Origin: Desulfuribacillus stibiiarsenatis
GTDB taxonomy: Bacteria; Bacillota; Bacilli; Desulfuribacillales; Desulfuribacillaceae
Length of the DNA stretch: 64,000 nt
NCBI RefSeq assembly: GCF_001742305.1
Contig: NZ_MJAT01000037.1
Span: 62,001-126,000, forward strand
Direction of reading: 5' to 3'
This document shows, one piece after another, positions 37,314 to 47,401 of this stretch; position 1 is the first letter of the stretch; each line of letters begins with the position of its first letter. Both the position numbers and the translations under genes were made by a program. The notes under the pieces are model-generated. The model saw only the letters and a program-made list of their open reading frames with translations, was not told the origin of the DNA and made no database searches.

Positions 37314-37919
37314 ATGGGAGAATTGGAAAAAGATAAAAACGAGTTAGAAGATATCCGCAAAGAGCGTCAAATTAAACAACTAAATGACGAGCTTATTCAA
37401 TTACGCGATGAATGCCAACGCTTAACACATGAACTAGACAAATGGAAGGAATATGCACGCAAGGATGATATGACTGAAATACTGAACAAAAGAGAAGGAA
37501 AAAAGATGTTAAATCATGAAATTGAAGTTGCTAGAACCACTGGAAATCCTTTAACAATCTGTTTTGTCGATATAGATGACCTGAAAACAATCAACGATGT
37601 ACTTGGTCATATGGAAGGCGATAATTTAATATTAAATACAGCGAGAATACTGAAAGAGAATATTAGAAAACATGATGTTGTCTACCGTTTCGGAGGCGAT
37701 GAATTTGTGATTATTTTCCCAAATACGACTCATCAAGAGGCTCAAGAAGTTTGCTGTAGAATTGAAAAAAAGATTGAAGATTATAATCTTCAATCTACTA
37801 AGTTCAAATTAAACATCAGCTATGGGGTTTGTCAGTATCCTACAATGAATATGCCATCGATTACTGAATATATTCAATTAGCTGATAAGAAGATGTACGA
37901 TATGAAAAAGAAGTGTTAA
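37314..37919 (+). CDS. Diguanylate cyclase (coiled coil plus GGDEF)
   Basis: A 201-residue soluble protein. Residues 1-48 form a charged coiled coil (heptads such as [19 protein letters not shown]), a likely dimerisation element. A GGDEF domain follows with the intact active-site RFGGDEF (GGDEF at 128-132) and an RxxD inhibitory site at R119-D122. It should make c-di-GMP from two GTP and be inhibited by product binding. No membrane or sensory domain is present. GGAGG lies upstream of ATG 37314. Its stop codon shares TTAA (37916-37919) with the convergent sigK stop. Confidence 0.93.
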   Translation: MGELEKDKNELEDIRKERQIKQLNDELIQLRDECQRLTHELDKWKEYARKDDMTEILNKREGKKMLNHEIEVARTTGNPLTICFVDIDDLKTINDVLGHMEGDNLILNTARILKENIRKHDVVYRFGGDEFVIIFPNTTHQEAQEVCCRIEKKIEDYNLQSTKFKLNISYGVCQYPTMNMPSITEYIQLADKKMYDMKKKC

Positions 37920-38614
37920 TGGTTCTTCTTATAAAACTCATTATATAATTTATTTAGAGCCCGTTTCTCTATACGTGATACGTAAGAGCGAGAGATTCCA
38001 AGTCCCTTCGCTATTTCCCGTTGCGTTTTTTCTTTATCTCCTGTGAGTCCATAACGGGCTATAATCACTTGTTTTTCGCGATTATTCAAGATATCTAACC
38101 TCGTAACAACCTTCTTCTTCTCCATTTCTAAAGCTACCGTATCGCCAATCTCTAAATCCTCTGATTTTAAGACATCAATTAACGTAATTTCATTTCCTTC
38201 TTTATCATGACCAATCGGATCATGTAAGGAAACATCTTTTTTCATTTTCTTCGTGGAACGCAAGAACATCAGGATTTCATTTTCAATACAGCGCGCCGCA
38301 TAGGTTGCTAGCTTGGTCCCTTTATCAAGTGAGTAACTGTTGATTGCTTTAATTAATCCAATCGTACCGATTGAGATTAAATCGTCTGTATCTTCCCCGG
38401 TGTTTTCAAACTTTTTGACAATATGTGCTACTAAACGCAGATTATGCTTTATCAATTTCTCCCGAGAGTCCCCACAACCATTTTGCAGTGCAGTTAATGT
38501 CGCTAATTCTTCGTCTTCTGACAATGGCTTTGGAAATGCATTATTCTTAATATAAGAGAATAGCAACACAATCTCGCGAAACATAAGACCTAAGGCAGTA
38601 ATCAAGCCTGGCAC
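37916..38614 (-). CDS. sigK: RNA polymerase sporulation sigma factor SigK
   Basis: Sigma-70 family, about 232 residues, nearly identical in layout to B. subtilis pro-sigma-K. The amino-terminal pro-sequence region reaches to [11 protein letters not shown]. Region 2 contains [19 protein letters not shown] and [15 protein letters not shown]; region 4 contains [19 protein letters not shown]. It directs late mother-cell gene expression and is normally made as an inactive precursor. The gene is contiguous, without the skin-type insertion that splits it in B. subtilis 168. GTG 38614 is better spaced from AGGGAGGA than ATG 38620. Upstream, a weak SigE-like pair (TCATATG and CCTACAAA) is visible on the minus strand. 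Confidence 0.92.
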   Translation of the reverse strand: MPGLITALGLMFREIVLLFSYIKNNAFPKPLSEDEELATLTALQNGCGDSREKLIKHNLRLVAHIVKKFENTGEDTDDLISIGTIGLIKAINSYSLDKGTKLATYAARCIENEILMFLRSTKKMKKDVSLHDPIGHDKEGNEITLIDVLKSEDLEIGDTVALEMEKKKVVTRLDILNNREKQVIIARYGLTGDKEKTQREIAKGLGISRSYVSRIEKRALNKLYNEFYKKNH

Positions 38615-38727
38615 ACGCATTCCTCCCTATTTCTATTTGTTTTTGTAGGCGCATAACCCATCATATGAAGAATCGTGCAAGTCCGTGCACGTACCAAAAT
38701 TTAATATTTCAAAAACAGAACATAAGT

Positions 38728-38757
38728 TTGATTCGATGTAGGGAATTGTGATATAAT
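38728..38757 (+). promoter_or_regulatory. SigA-type promoter of the radical-SAM gene pair
   Basis: TTGATT (38728-38733) and TATAAT (38752-38757), 18-base spacer. Transcription would start near 38764, about 88 bases before the chosen GTG start. Confidence 0.65.
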
Positions 38758-38851
38758 TTATTAGAACAAGTAGTGACAATAGTAAGAATTAGTAATGAAA
38801 TTTTTAATAATCATTCGACAGTTAAATGATGATAGATGGAAGGTGTCCATA

Positions 38852-40117
38852 GTGGACTTGCAACAGAAATTAGCGATCTTAGCAGATGGTGCGAAGTACG
38901 ATGTTTCTTGTTCATCCAGTGGTAGTAAGCGGCAAGCACAAGCTGATGGGATAGGAAATGCTGCCATGAGTGGAATTTGTCATAGCTGGGCGGAAGACGG
39001 CAGATGTATTTCTCTGCTAAAAATTCTATATACGAATTATTGCATTTATGATTGTGTGTATTGTGTCAATCGCGCATCCAATGACGTGCCTCGAGCGGCT
39101 TTAACGCCGGAAGAGCTAGCAAATCTTACGATTGAATTTTATAAAAGAAATTATATAGAAGGTTTATTCTTAAGCTCTGGTGTAATCAAAAGCCCTGATT
39201 ATACAATGGAGTGTATTATTCGTTCCTTACAGCTATTACGAGAAGTGTATAAATTCAATGGATATATTCACGTAAAGGCAATTCCAGGGGCGGATTCAAC
39301 ATTAATTGAACAAGCGGGACGTTATGCAGACCGCATGAGTGTCAACATTGAATTGCCCAGTGAACAAAGCCTATTGATGCTAGCCCCGCAGAAAAAACGC
39401 GAAATGATTGTGAAACCAATGATACATATCAGAAATCAGATTATACAGGTAAAGGAAGAGAAAGCGAAATATAAAAAAGCGCCTTCCTTTGTTCCAGGAG
39501 GTCAAAGCACGCAACTCATCATTGGCGCGACCAATGATAAGGACTACCAAATTCTGCGTCTATCAGAGGGACTTTATCAAAACATGCATTTAAAAAGAGT
39601 CTATTACTCATCCTACATACCGATCGTTGAACACCCCAACTTGCCTGTTACATCAAAATCATCCCTGTTAAGAGAACATCGCCTTTATCAAGCAGATTGG
39701 TTGTTGCGTTATTATGGATTTGATGTGGATAGTCTGTTTGCAAACAATCCACAACACGACTTAGATCTTATGTTAGATCCGAAATCCGATTGGGCTTTAC
39801 GAAATTTGCATATCTTTCCGTTAGAGGTAAATCGTGCTGACTACGAGATGCTACTGAAAGTACCTGGTATTGGGGTGCGTTCCGCAAAAAAGATTGTGAT
39901 TGCTAGAAGATATGGGGTCGTTTCCTATGAAGGTCTGAAGCAAATAGGTGTAGTTCTAAAGCGTGCTCAACATTTCATTACTTGTCAAGGGAAATACTAT
40001 GGCGGTTCCTTTGATGATGCGAAGATTCGTCAACATTTAATAGGGGACAAGCACAAGAGCAGTAAGCAGTTAGCAGCAAATCCTACGAATCACGGGGAGC
40101 AACTATCACTATTTTAG
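38852..40117 (+). CDS. Putative DNA modification/repair radical-SAM protein
   Basis: About 421 residues. A radical-SAM core carries CxxxCxxC in TNYCIYDCVYCVNRAS, so a [4Fe-4S]-SAM cluster is expected. A helix-hairpin-helix near the C-terminus (LLKVPGIGVRSAKKIVIARR) suggests DNA binding. This combination matches a family found next to a linker protein and, in many genomes, a uracil-DNA-glycosylase domain. GTG 38852 is preferred because AAGGTG lies at 38840-38845; an ATG at 38795 is in frame but lacks a ribosome site. Transcribed divergently from sigK and paired with the following gene. Confidence 0.85.
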   Translation: MDLQQKLAILADGAKYDVSCSSSGSKRQAQADGIGNAAMSGICHSWAEDGRCISLLKILYTNYCIYDCVYCVNRASNDVPRAALTPEELANLTIEFYKRNYIEGLFLSSGVIKSPDYTMECIIRSLQLLREVYKFNGYIHVKAIPGADSTLIEQAGRYADRMSVNIELPSEQSLLMLAPQKKREMIVKPMIHIRNQIIQVKEEKAKYKKAPSFVPGGQSTQLIIGATNDKDYQILRLSEGLYQNMHLKRVYYSSYIPIVEHPNLPVTSKSSLLREHRLYQADWLLRYYGFDVDSLFANNPQHDLDLMLDPKSDWALRNLHIFPLEVNRADYEMLLKVPGIGVRSAKKIVIARRYGVVSYEGLKQIGVVLKRAQHFITCQGKYYGGSFDDAKIRQHLIGDKHKSSKQLAANPTNHGEQLSLF

Positions 40118-40133
40118 TATTGGAAGGGACAAT

Positions 40134-40889
40134 ATGGCAATTTACATCTATGATGGGAGTTTTGAAGGTTTATTGACAGCATACCATGAGATTTTCCATA
40201 GTAGGCAAGCCCCTGATTTTATCGAAACGAGGGGTTCTTTTGCAGGTCATCTTTTCCTCCCAGTGATTGATGTTCAGACGGATGTAAAAGTAGCAGAGTT
40301 TGTATATAAAGGGATTATAGAAAAGAAATCGAATGAAATTATGGGGCAGATTTATAAAGTTTTTCTTTCGGAAGAAAAGGGCTTTGAAATGATTGTTTAT
40401 CAATATTTGAAGAAGTTAGGAAAGTACGGTATTAATATTTCTAACAATATCCTAGATGAGACTACCCAGCAAATTCTGAGAATTTGTCAAAAGGTAGGTA
40501 GAGAAAGGCATCGAATGCTAGGCCTGTTACGATTTCAAAAAATAGAAGCAGAAGTTGAGATGTACTACGCTTCGATGGAGCCAGACTTTAACATTGTGGG
40601 GTTAATTGCACCACATTTTGCAGAAAGGCTTGCGAATCAATATTGGCTGATTCATGATGTAAAGCGGAAAATTGCGGCAATATATAATAGGCAGGAATGG
40701 ATTGTGTCAGACTTCTCTAATTTCCAGCAATTGTCTCTAGCTAGCGATGAAAAGGATTTTCAGAAATTATGGAAAACTTACTTCCAACATATTGCGATTC
40801 AGGATAAAATAAATCCATCCTTACAAAGGCAACATATGCCGCAGAAATATTGGAAGCATTTGACTGAAATCTCTCGAGAAAGCTGGTAA
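40134..40889 (+). CDS. TIGR03915-type putative DNA metabolism protein
   Basis: A 251-residue protein that begins MAIYIYDGSFEGLLTAYHEI and contains RERHRMLGLLRFQKIEAEVEMYYASMEPDFNIVG-type central sequence (quoted in parts: MLGLLRF, YYASMEPDFNIVG). It matches the small partner of the DNA-repair radical-SAM protein family. The two are adjacent, 16 bases apart, and probably work together on DNA lesions or modified bases; chemistry is unknown. The uracil-DNA-glycosylase domain sometimes fused to the partner is absent. Confidence 0.82.
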   Translation: MAIYIYDGSFEGLLTAYHEIFHSRQAPDFIETRGSFAGHLFLPVIDVQTDVKVAEFVYKGIIEKKSNEIMGQIYKVFLSEEKGFEMIVYQYLKKLGKYGINISNNILDETTQQILRICQKVGRERHRMLGLLRFQKIEAEVEMYYASMEPDFNIVGLIAPHFAERLANQYWLIHDVKRKIAAIYNRQEWIVSDFSNFQQLSLASDEKDFQKLWKTYFQHIAIQDKINPSLQRQHMPQKYWKHLTEISRESW

Positions 40890-40891
40890 TC

Positions 40892-42049
40892 ATGAATAGA
40901 CTATTTATCAGTTATAACTGGTTATTGTTCTTTGGGATAGGATCACTCTATCCCTTATTAGCGATATACTTAGAAGAAGTTGGATTATCTGGCGCCCAAA
41001 TCGGCGTCATCTTATCGATTGGTCCGATTGTTACGATTTTTGCACAACCGTTTTGGGGATATCTCAGTGATCGATTTCAAAGACCTATCGGTGTGATAAC
41101 CTTAACTGCAACTCTATCTGCAATTACTGTACTGGGATATTTATTATTGAACCATTATATCCATTTCATAGTAGTAGCCGTTTTGTTAGCTCTTTTTCAC
41201 AGTCCGTTAGTACCTATATCTGATAGTATTACACTCGGGTATGTCAAGAAGCATGGTGTCCCATTTGGTAATATTCGTTTATGGGGTGCGATTGGCTTTG
41301 CTTTAGCTGTATGGATTACAGGATTCCTAATGGAATTTACTTTTTCAGGGATCATATTCTATGTATTCTCGATTGTTCTGATTTTGACTGCAATCCTTGC
41401 GCGCTGGCTTCCGAATGAGGCGGAATATGTGCGAACAAACTTCAAACAAGGAATATCTAAATTATTCCGTTTACCAGCCTATTGTTTGCTGCTAATCAGT
41501 ACATTTCTGATTTTTGGAGCGGTTCATGCGAACAACTTCTATTTCGGAATTTATTATACGAGCATTGGTGGCACAGTAGCAGGTGTAGGGGTCGTATTCC
41601 TTTTAGCGGCTGGTAGTGAGGCACCTGTGATGCGAATCGCAAATTATTATATTTCGAAGTTTGGCTTAGCGAACATCTTAATCTTTGCTTCTAGTATTGG
41701 GGCTTTACGATGGTTTTTCTTTTCCATGGAACCTAGTAGTCTATGGGTCGTGGTTGTATCAATATCGCAAGGAATTTCAGTGGGTCTTTTCATCCCTGCT
41801 TCCGTGATGCTTGTTCGTGAGCTTTCTCCCGACGATGTAAAAGTGACTAGTATGGCAATTTTTTCAAGTGCAGGGACGGGTCTTGGGACGACTTTTTTTA
41901 CAGTTCTTAGTGGATATATCATTGAAATGTATACGCCATCTTCTATTTATTTATTGTATGGCATTGCATCTCTAGTCGGCATTACCAGTTTGTTTTTTAT
42001 GAAAGTGTATCTTATACAAGCATTTCAAGGTGAAAGATTACAAAATTGA
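40892..42049 (+). CDS. MFS transporter (MFS_1-like)
   Basis: A 385-residue membrane protein with about 12 helices. It has the major-facilitator signature between helices 2 and 3 (GYLSDRFQRPIGV) and a repeat of a similar loop in the second half. The pattern is closest to the LacY/3-phenylpropionate-type MFS_1 group. The substrate is unknown. It follows the radical-SAM pair by 2 bases, so it is probably cotranscribed, and is closed by a terminator. Confidence 0.88.
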   Translation: MNRLFISYNWLLFFGIGSLYPLLAIYLEEVGLSGAQIGVILSIGPIVTIFAQPFWGYLSDRFQRPIGVITLTATLSAITVLGYLLLNHYIHFIVVAVLLALFHSPLVPISDSITLGYVKKHGVPFGNIRLWGAIGFALAVWITGFLMEFTFSGIIFYVFSIVLILTAILARWLPNEAEYVRTNFKQGISKLFRLPAYCLLLISTFLIFGAVHANNFYFGIYYTSIGGTVAGVGVVFLLAAGSEAPVMRIANYYISKFGLANILIFASSIGALRWFFFSMEPSSLWVVVVSISQGISVGLFIPASVMLVRELSPDDVKVTSMAIFSSAGTGLGTTFFTVLSGYIIEMYTPSSIYLLYGIASLVGITSLFFMKVYLIQAFQGERLQN

Positions 42050-42068
42050 GCATATTATTAAAATATGG

Positions 42069-42105
42069 AACCATTTTTTCTTAAATATGAAAAAGTGGTT
42101 TTTTT
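42069..42105 (+). terminator. Terminator after the MFS gene
   Basis: ACCATTTTTTC (42069-42079) pairs with GAAAAAGTGGT (42088-42098), followed by seven T's. Separates the MFS gene from the glycogen operon. Confidence 0.85.
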
Positions 42106-42173
42106 ATGCAGGATTTTACAGGTGCTTAACAGTATAATAACAATAAGGATATATAATGGAACGAAAATAGAAT

Positions 42174-43178
42174 ATGGAAGGGGTAAATCCTATTCAAAAG
42201 CTGAGAATTGGAATCGATTTAGGTGGATCAAGTGTCAAAATTGGATTAATCAATTCATTAGGTAGCATTGTGCACAGCGAAAAGAAACCAACTCCCATTG
42301 GAATAGGGTACAAAGATATTTTATTGGCATTTACAAGCTACATCGAGAATATACTAAAAGGTAAAGGCTTGTCCTGGAATGCGATTGATAGTGTTGGAGT
42401 TGGTGTGCCTGCTTTTATAGACTATCATAATGGGATTGTCTTACATGTTACAAACCTCGGTTGGAAAAATGTTTCGCTGCAAAGTGATTTGCAGGCCTTG
42501 TGGAAGAAACCAGTGTTTGTAGATAATGATGCGAATCTTGCGGCCTTAGGTGAGAGTTGGAAGGGTGCAGGTCGAGGCTACAAAGAAATGCTTTGTGTCA
42601 CGATTGGTACTGGGATTGGCGGAGGTCTAATTATTAACGGTCATGTGTATCATGGGGCACATGGGATGGCCGGCGAAATTGGACATATCACAAGTGCGAA
42701 TCATAAAGGGCGTTTATGTAATTGTGGGAACATAGGCTGCTTAGAAACAGAAGTATCAGCAAGAGCAATTGCCATTGATGCAACGGAGTTAGCAGCTACA
42801 AATTCAAAAGGATCTTTATATGATGAATTCTCAAAAGGTCAAGGGATTTCCACTCAATTCGTTATTCGGCAGGCTCTTGAAGGGGACGCTGACTGTCAGT
42901 TGATTATACGAAATATTGCTTCAATCCTTGGTACTAGCTTAGGTAATATTGCGGCAGTGCTAAATCCTGAACGCATTATTATCGGAGGTGGCGTCAGCCA
43001 TGCGGGAGAACTATTAATGAATGCACTGCGAAGCTCATTCATGCTCTCTGCACCACCTTTAATTGCCGAACAAACTACGCTACACTTAGCTCAATTAGGA
43101 AATCAGGCAGGCATGATTGGGGCTGCAAGACTTGCAGAATTATCATATAAAGCTGAATCCATAGAAAGGGAGGGATAA
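42174..43178 (+). CDS. glcK: ROK-family glucokinase
   Basis: A 334-residue ROK sugar kinase. ATP-binding phosphate loop IGIDLGGSSVKIGL lies at the N-terminus. The ROK zinc-binding motif CNCGNIGCLE (about 182-191) with the preceding GEIGHI, and the catalytic-Asp sequence FVDNDANLAALGE, are present. It should phosphorylate glucose to glucose-6-phosphate. It begins the glycogen operon, two bases before glgB, and would recycle glucose released by debranching and disproportionation. ATG 42174 has only a weak ribosome site, so a different start is possible. Confidence 0.87.
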   Translation: MEGVNPIQKLRIGIDLGGSSVKIGLINSLGSIVHSEKKPTPIGIGYKDILLAFTSYIENILKGKGLSWNAIDSVGVGVPAFIDYHNGIVLHVTNLGWKNVSLQSDLQALWKKPVFVDNDANLAALGESWKGAGRGYKEMLCVTIGTGIGGGLIINGHVYHGAHGMAGEIGHITSANHKGRLCNCGNIGCLETEVSARAIAIDATELAATNSKGSLYDEFSKGQGISTQFVIRQALEGDADCQLIIRNIASILGTSLGNIAAVLNPERIIIGGGVSHAGELLMNALRSSFMLSAPPLIAEQTTLHLAQLGNQAGMIGAARLAELSYKAESIEREG

Positions 43179-43180
43179 AT

Positions 43181-45088
43181 ATGGCAGCAATGCTTCCTTC
43201 CAGGGATGATTTATACTTATTTAATGAAGGTAGTCTTTTTCAAAGCTACAAAGTTTTTGGTGCGCATGTAGTCGAGAGTGGACTAACTTCAGGAATCCGT
43301 TTTACAGTGTGGGCGCCGAACGCTACAGCAGTACGTGTGATAGGAAACTTTAATGATTGGGATGGACATCGACACGCAATGGAGCGTATCGATTCATTTG
43401 GCGTATGGACGCTTTTCACAACAGAAGCAAGTGTTTATGATCTTTATAAATATGAGATACATACTACCCAAGGTGAAGTACTTTCGAAAGCGGATCCATT
43501 TGGAGTATATTCTGAAATACGTCCTAATTTTGCCTCTGTCATTTATCCATTATCAGGTTATCAGTGGCAGGACGAGCAATGGCAAAAGAAACATAAAAGT
43601 TATAAGGCCCATAATGAACCAGTTAACATATATGAAGTGCATTTGGGTTCATGGAGATTAAAGGATAATGGGGAACATTATACATATCGTGATTTGGCGG
43701 TGGAGCTTGTCGACTATGTAGTCGATATGGGTTACACTCACATTGAAATCTTACCAGTGATGGAGCATCCCTTTGATGGATCATGGGGATATCAGATTAC
43801 GGGATATTATTCGGTGACGAGCCGATATGGTACGCCAAAAGATTTTATGTACTTCATCGATCAATGTCACCAAAAGGGTATCGGCGTGATACTAGATTGG
43901 GTACCTAGCCATTTTTGTAAGGATGATCATGGTTTACGGATGTTTGATGGAACGCCTATATATGAATACACAGATTCAAGAAAAGCTGAAAAAGGTGAAT
44001 GGGGAACCTTGAGCTTTGATTTTGCAAAGCATGAAGTACATAGTTTTTTAATTTCTAATGCAATGTTCTGGTTTGAACAATTCCATATAGATGGACTACG
44101 AGTTGACGCAGTTGCTAGTATGCTATATCTTGACTTCGGCAAAGAACATGGGCAATGGACACGTAATGAATACGGCGGAAGAGAAAACATTGAAGCGATT
44201 GCATTTCTCCGCAAATTAAATGAAGCGGTGTTCAAACATTATCCGAACGTCTTAATCATGGCCGAGGAATCAACAGCATGGCCATTAGTGAGTGCTCCTA
44301 CATATCTAGGTGGTCTTGGATTTAATTATAAATGGAATATGGGTTGGATGAACGACATGTTGAAATACATGGAGCTAGATTCTGTCCATCGTAAATGGCA
44401 TCATCAGTTATTAACATTCTCGTTTTTTTATGCGTTTTCAGAAAATTTTATTTTGCCAATTTCTCATGATGAAGTCGTGCATGGCAAAAAGTCGTTACTA
44501 AACAAAATGCCTGGTGACTATTGGCAGAAATTTGCGAATTTGCGCTTATTCATTGGCTATATGATGACACACCCTGGGAAAAAGCTATTATTTATGGGTT
44601 CGGAATTTGGGCAATTTATTGAATGGAATGAAAAGCAAGCTCTCGATTGGTTTTTACTTGATTATGAAATGCATCATAAAGTACAACTATATTTTAAACA
44701 TATCAATCATTTTTATAAGAATAACAGCATACTTTGGGAGTTAGACCACCATCAAGAGGGTTTCTCATGGATTGATCCCCATGATTTCAACCAAAGCATG
44801 ATTACTTTTATGAGATTAGGTGAGGAGAAGGGTTCCTACTTTATTATAGTGTGTAATTTTACGCCGACATACTATGAGAACTACCGCATAGGGGTCCCTG
44901 AGCTTGCAGAGTATAGCGAGGTTTTTAATAGCGACTTAGAAATATACGGAGGCTCAGGCCAGCATAACGAGAAGCAATTGCGGGCTCAAAAAACGAAATG
45001 GCACAATCAGCCGTTTAGCTTAGAAGTGAAAATACCTCCGTTAGCAACTATCATTTTAGAACCACGAAAAAAAGAGAGGAGCGTATGA
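43181..45088 (+). CDS. glgB: 1,4-alpha-glucan branching enzyme
   Basis: A 635-residue GH13 enzyme with an N-terminal CBM48 (about 30-125, [20 protein letters not shown]). The catalytic barrel has the nucleophile Asp in [10 protein letters not shown], the acid/base Glu in LIMAEEST and the third Asp in SHDEVVHG. It makes alpha-1,6 branches in glycogen. Overlaps glgC by 4 bases (ATGA). Position glgB-glgC-glgD-glgA-glgP is the Bacillus glycogen operon order. Confidence 0.96.
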   Translation: MAAMLPSRDDLYLFNEGSLFQSYKVFGAHVVESGLTSGIRFTVWAPNATAVRVIGNFNDWDGHRHAMERIDSFGVWTLFTTEASVYDLYKYEIHTTQGEVLSKADPFGVYSEIRPNFASVIYPLSGYQWQDEQWQKKHKSYKAHNEPVNIYEVHLGSWRLKDNGEHYTYRDLAVELVDYVVDMGYTHIEILPVMEHPFDGSWGYQITGYYSVTSRYGTPKDFMYFIDQCHQKGIGVILDWVPSHFCKDDHGLRMFDGTPIYEYTDSRKAEKGEWGTLSFDFAKHEVHSFLISNAMFWFEQFHIDGLRVDAVASMLYLDFGKEHGQWTRNEYGGRENIEAIAFLRKLNEAVFKHYPNVLIMAEESTAWPLVSAPTYLGGLGFNYKWNMGWMNDMLKYMELDSVHRKWHHQLLTFSFFYAFSENFILPISHDEVVHGKKSLLNKMPGDYWQKFANLRLFIGYMMTHPGKKLLFMGSEFGQFIEWNEKQALDWFLLDYEMHHKVQLYFKHINHFYKNNSILWELDHHQEGFSWIDPHDFNQSMITFMRLGEEKGSYFIIVCNFTPTYYENYRIGVPELAEYSEVFNSDLEIYGGSGQHNEKQLRAQKTKWHNQPFSLEVKIPPLATIILEPRKKERSV

Positions 45089-46263
45089 CGATGCAAAGAA
45101 AGCAATGTGTCGCAATGTTATTAGCAGGCGGTGAGGGGAGAAGGCTAGCCCCTTTTACAGCGAAGTTAGCAAAACCAGCAGTACCATTTGGTGGTAAATA
45201 TCGTATTATTGACTTTACCCTTAGTAATTGCGTGAATTCGAATATTGACACTGTTGGTGTGCTTACACAGTACAGGCCGTTAGTTTTAAATACATATATT
45301 GGGATTGGAAGTCCGTGGGATCTTGACCGCAGAAATGGCGGGGTCACTGTACTTCCTCCTTACATGCATCAAGAGGGTGGAGATTGGTACAAGGGAACGG
45401 CAAACGCTATTTATCAAAATATGGGTTTTATCGACCAATACGACCCAGAGTATGTTCTTGTGATTTCCGGTGACCATATATACAAGATGGATTACGCGAA
45501 AATGCTAAAATTTCATAAAGAAAAGAAATCAGAAGCTACAATCTCTGTCATTGAGGTTCCGTGGGAGGAAGCTTCACGTTTTGGCATCATGAATACGAAT
45601 GATTCGTACGAGATAACTGAGTTTGATGAAAAACCAAAAAAACCAATAAGCAACTTAGCATCGATGGGGATATATATATTTAATTGGAGTTTATTAAAAA
45701 AGTATTTAATAGCCGATGAGAACAATTCCGAATCAAGCAATGACTTTGGTAAGGATTTAATTCCAGCAATGTTGCGCGATAAAATACCTATGTTTGCATA
45801 TCCATTCCAGGGATATTGGAAGGATGTGGGAACCATTGACAGTCTATGGCAAGCGAATATGGACCTATTAGAAGATCGTCCTGAGCTAAATCTATATGAT
45901 AGTAAATGGAGAATCTATTCTGTAAACCCAAATCAACCACCACAATATATTGGACCAACTGCCAAAGTGACACAATGTTTGGTCAATGAAGGATGTATTG
46001 TTCATGGGAATATTCATCGCACAGTTCTATTTTATGGTGTTACCATAGAGAAAGGTACTGTCATACGGGATTCGATTATCATGCCGAACGTGAAAATAGG
46101 GGCCAATGTGCAAATCTATAAGGCAATTATTGGAGAAGGAACAATTATTGAGGATGGCGCTACTATAGGGAGTATAGATTCTGAAGAGATTGCAGTGATT
46201 GACAATAATAGTGTAGTAACGAAAACTGCGGTGATTGGGGATCAGGAGGGGATATTGGTATGA
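45085..46263 (+). CDS. glgC: Glucose-1-phosphate adenylyltransferase catalytic subunit
   Basis: A 392-residue nucleotidyltransferase. The N-terminal [20 protein letters not shown] loop binds ATP and is intact. [11 protein letters not shown] and the glucose-1-phosphate site with EKPKKP follow, and the C-terminal left-handed beta-helix covers about 300-392. It makes ADP-glucose, the glycogen precursor. Either ATG 45085 or 45091 may start it. It overlaps glgB, and glgD overlaps it by 4 bases (ATGA). Confidence 0.96.
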   Translation: MTMQRKQCVAMLLAGGEGRRLAPFTAKLAKPAVPFGGKYRIIDFTLSNCVNSNIDTVGVLTQYRPLVLNTYIGIGSPWDLDRRNGGVTVLPPYMHQEGGDWYKGTANAIYQNMGFIDQYDPEYVLVISGDHIYKMDYAKMLKFHKEKKSEATISVIEVPWEEASRFGIMNTNDSYEITEFDEKPKKPISNLASMGIYIFNWSLLKKYLIADENNSESSNDFGKDLIPAMLRDKIPMFAYPFQGYWKDVGTIDSLWQANMDLLEDRPELNLYDSKWRIYSVNPNQPPQYIGPTAKVTQCLVNEGCIVHGNIHRTVLFYGVTIEKGTVIRDSIIMPNVKIGANVQIYKAIIGEGTIIEDGATIGSIDSEEIAVIDNNSVVTKTAVIGDQEGILV

Positions 46264-47378
46264 CGCAGATGATGGGAGTCGTTAATCTTGGTAATGAATG
46301 TAAGGATCTAAAGGATCTAACAATTTTCCGTTGCAATGCTTCAGTTCCATTCGGTGGTAGATACAGGTTTGTTGATTTTGTACTTTCTAGTATGGTAAAT
46401 TCTGATATTTTCAACGTTGCCGTATTAACAGACAAAAAATATACATCCCTCATGGATCACCTGAAAAACGGGAAATCGTGGGATTTAAACAGAAAAAGAG
46501 ACGGTTTATTCATACTTCCTCCAGCAGATAAAGATAACTTCCCTGGTTTTGTTGGCGATATCAAGAACTTTTATTGGCATCTCGATTACTTTTATCGCAG
46601 TACCCAAGAATATGTTGTCATTGCCGGAAGTCAAATTTTACTGAACATCGACTATAAGAATGTCCTTGATTTTCATATCGAAATGGATGCTGACCTTACA
46701 ATCGTTACCTGCGATAAAGAAAAATTAAATTCAACACTTTGTCACCAATATTGCAATACGGTCAAAATGGATAATCAGCACCAAATAATTGATATCCACA
46801 AAGGCATGGATGAACAAACTACCAATGTATCATTAGATGTGTATCTTCTAAAGCGCAACTTCTTAATTGAACTGATTGAATCTTCTATGATTAAAGGTCA
46901 TAAGGACTTTACAAAAGACACAATCATGAAAAGCGTAAGTAAACACAAGATGTATGGCTACACACATCAAGGATATGTGGCACCAATATTTTCTATAGAA
47001 GATTACTATCAGCACAGTATGAACATGTTAAATTCAGCGACTAGAGATGAATTGTTCCATCATCCAGGTGTAATCTATACAAAAGTAAAAGATGAACCAC
47101 CTTCGAAATACTCAAGTGATGCGAACGTAATCAACTCTTTAGTTGCCAACGGCTGCCATATTGAGGGGACAGTTGAAAATTGCATTGTATTTCGCGGTGT
47201 TAAGGTACAAAAAGGGGCAGTGATCCGTAATAGTATTATTATGCAACGCTGTGAAATCAGTGAGAATGCTTTGATTGAAAACGTAATATTGGATAAGGAA
47301 GTATACGTTACACCAGGCGGTTCTATGCAAGGGGAACAACACTCGCCTACTGTTGTGGCACGGAGAATGGTGATTTAA
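46260..47378 (+). CDS. glgD: Glucose-1-phosphate adenylyltransferase regulatory subunit
   Basis: A 372-residue paralogue of glgC. It keeps [20 protein letters not shown] and the C-terminal beta-helix. It lacks the N-terminal nucleotide loop (GGxGxRL) of GlgC, having [17 protein letters not shown] in its place. That fits a non-catalytic partner that raises GlgC activity, as in B. subtilis and Geobacillus GlgCD. Follows glgC with a 4-base overlap. Confidence 0.93.
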   Translation: MTQMMGVVNLGNECKDLKDLTIFRCNASVPFGGRYRFVDFVLSSMVNSDIFNVAVLTDKKYTSLMDHLKNGKSWDLNRKRDGLFILPPADKDNFPGFVGDIKNFYWHLDYFYRSTQEYVVIAGSQILLNIDYKNVLDFHIEMDADLTIVTCDKEKLNSTLCHQYCNTVKMDNQHQIIDIHKGMDEQTTNVSLDVYLLKRNFLIELIESSMIKGHKDFTKDTIMKSVSKHKMYGYTHQGYVAPIFSIEDYYQHSMNMLNSATRDELFHHPGVIYTKVKDEPPSKYSSDANVINSLVANGCHIEGTVENCIVFRGVKVQKGAVIRNSIIMQRCEISENALIENVILDKEVYVTPGGSMQGEQHSPTVVARRMVI

Positions 47379-47401
47379 GTATGCTTTGAAAGGTTGGTTA
47401 T

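Noticed and set aside
37916-38614. Interrupted sigK with a skin-type element
   Set aside because: The frame is continuous from the pro-sequence to region 4, so no insertion is present.
42065-42265. 66-residue frame after the MFS gene
   Set aside because: It runs through a terminator and into glcK in another frame, with no ribosome site.
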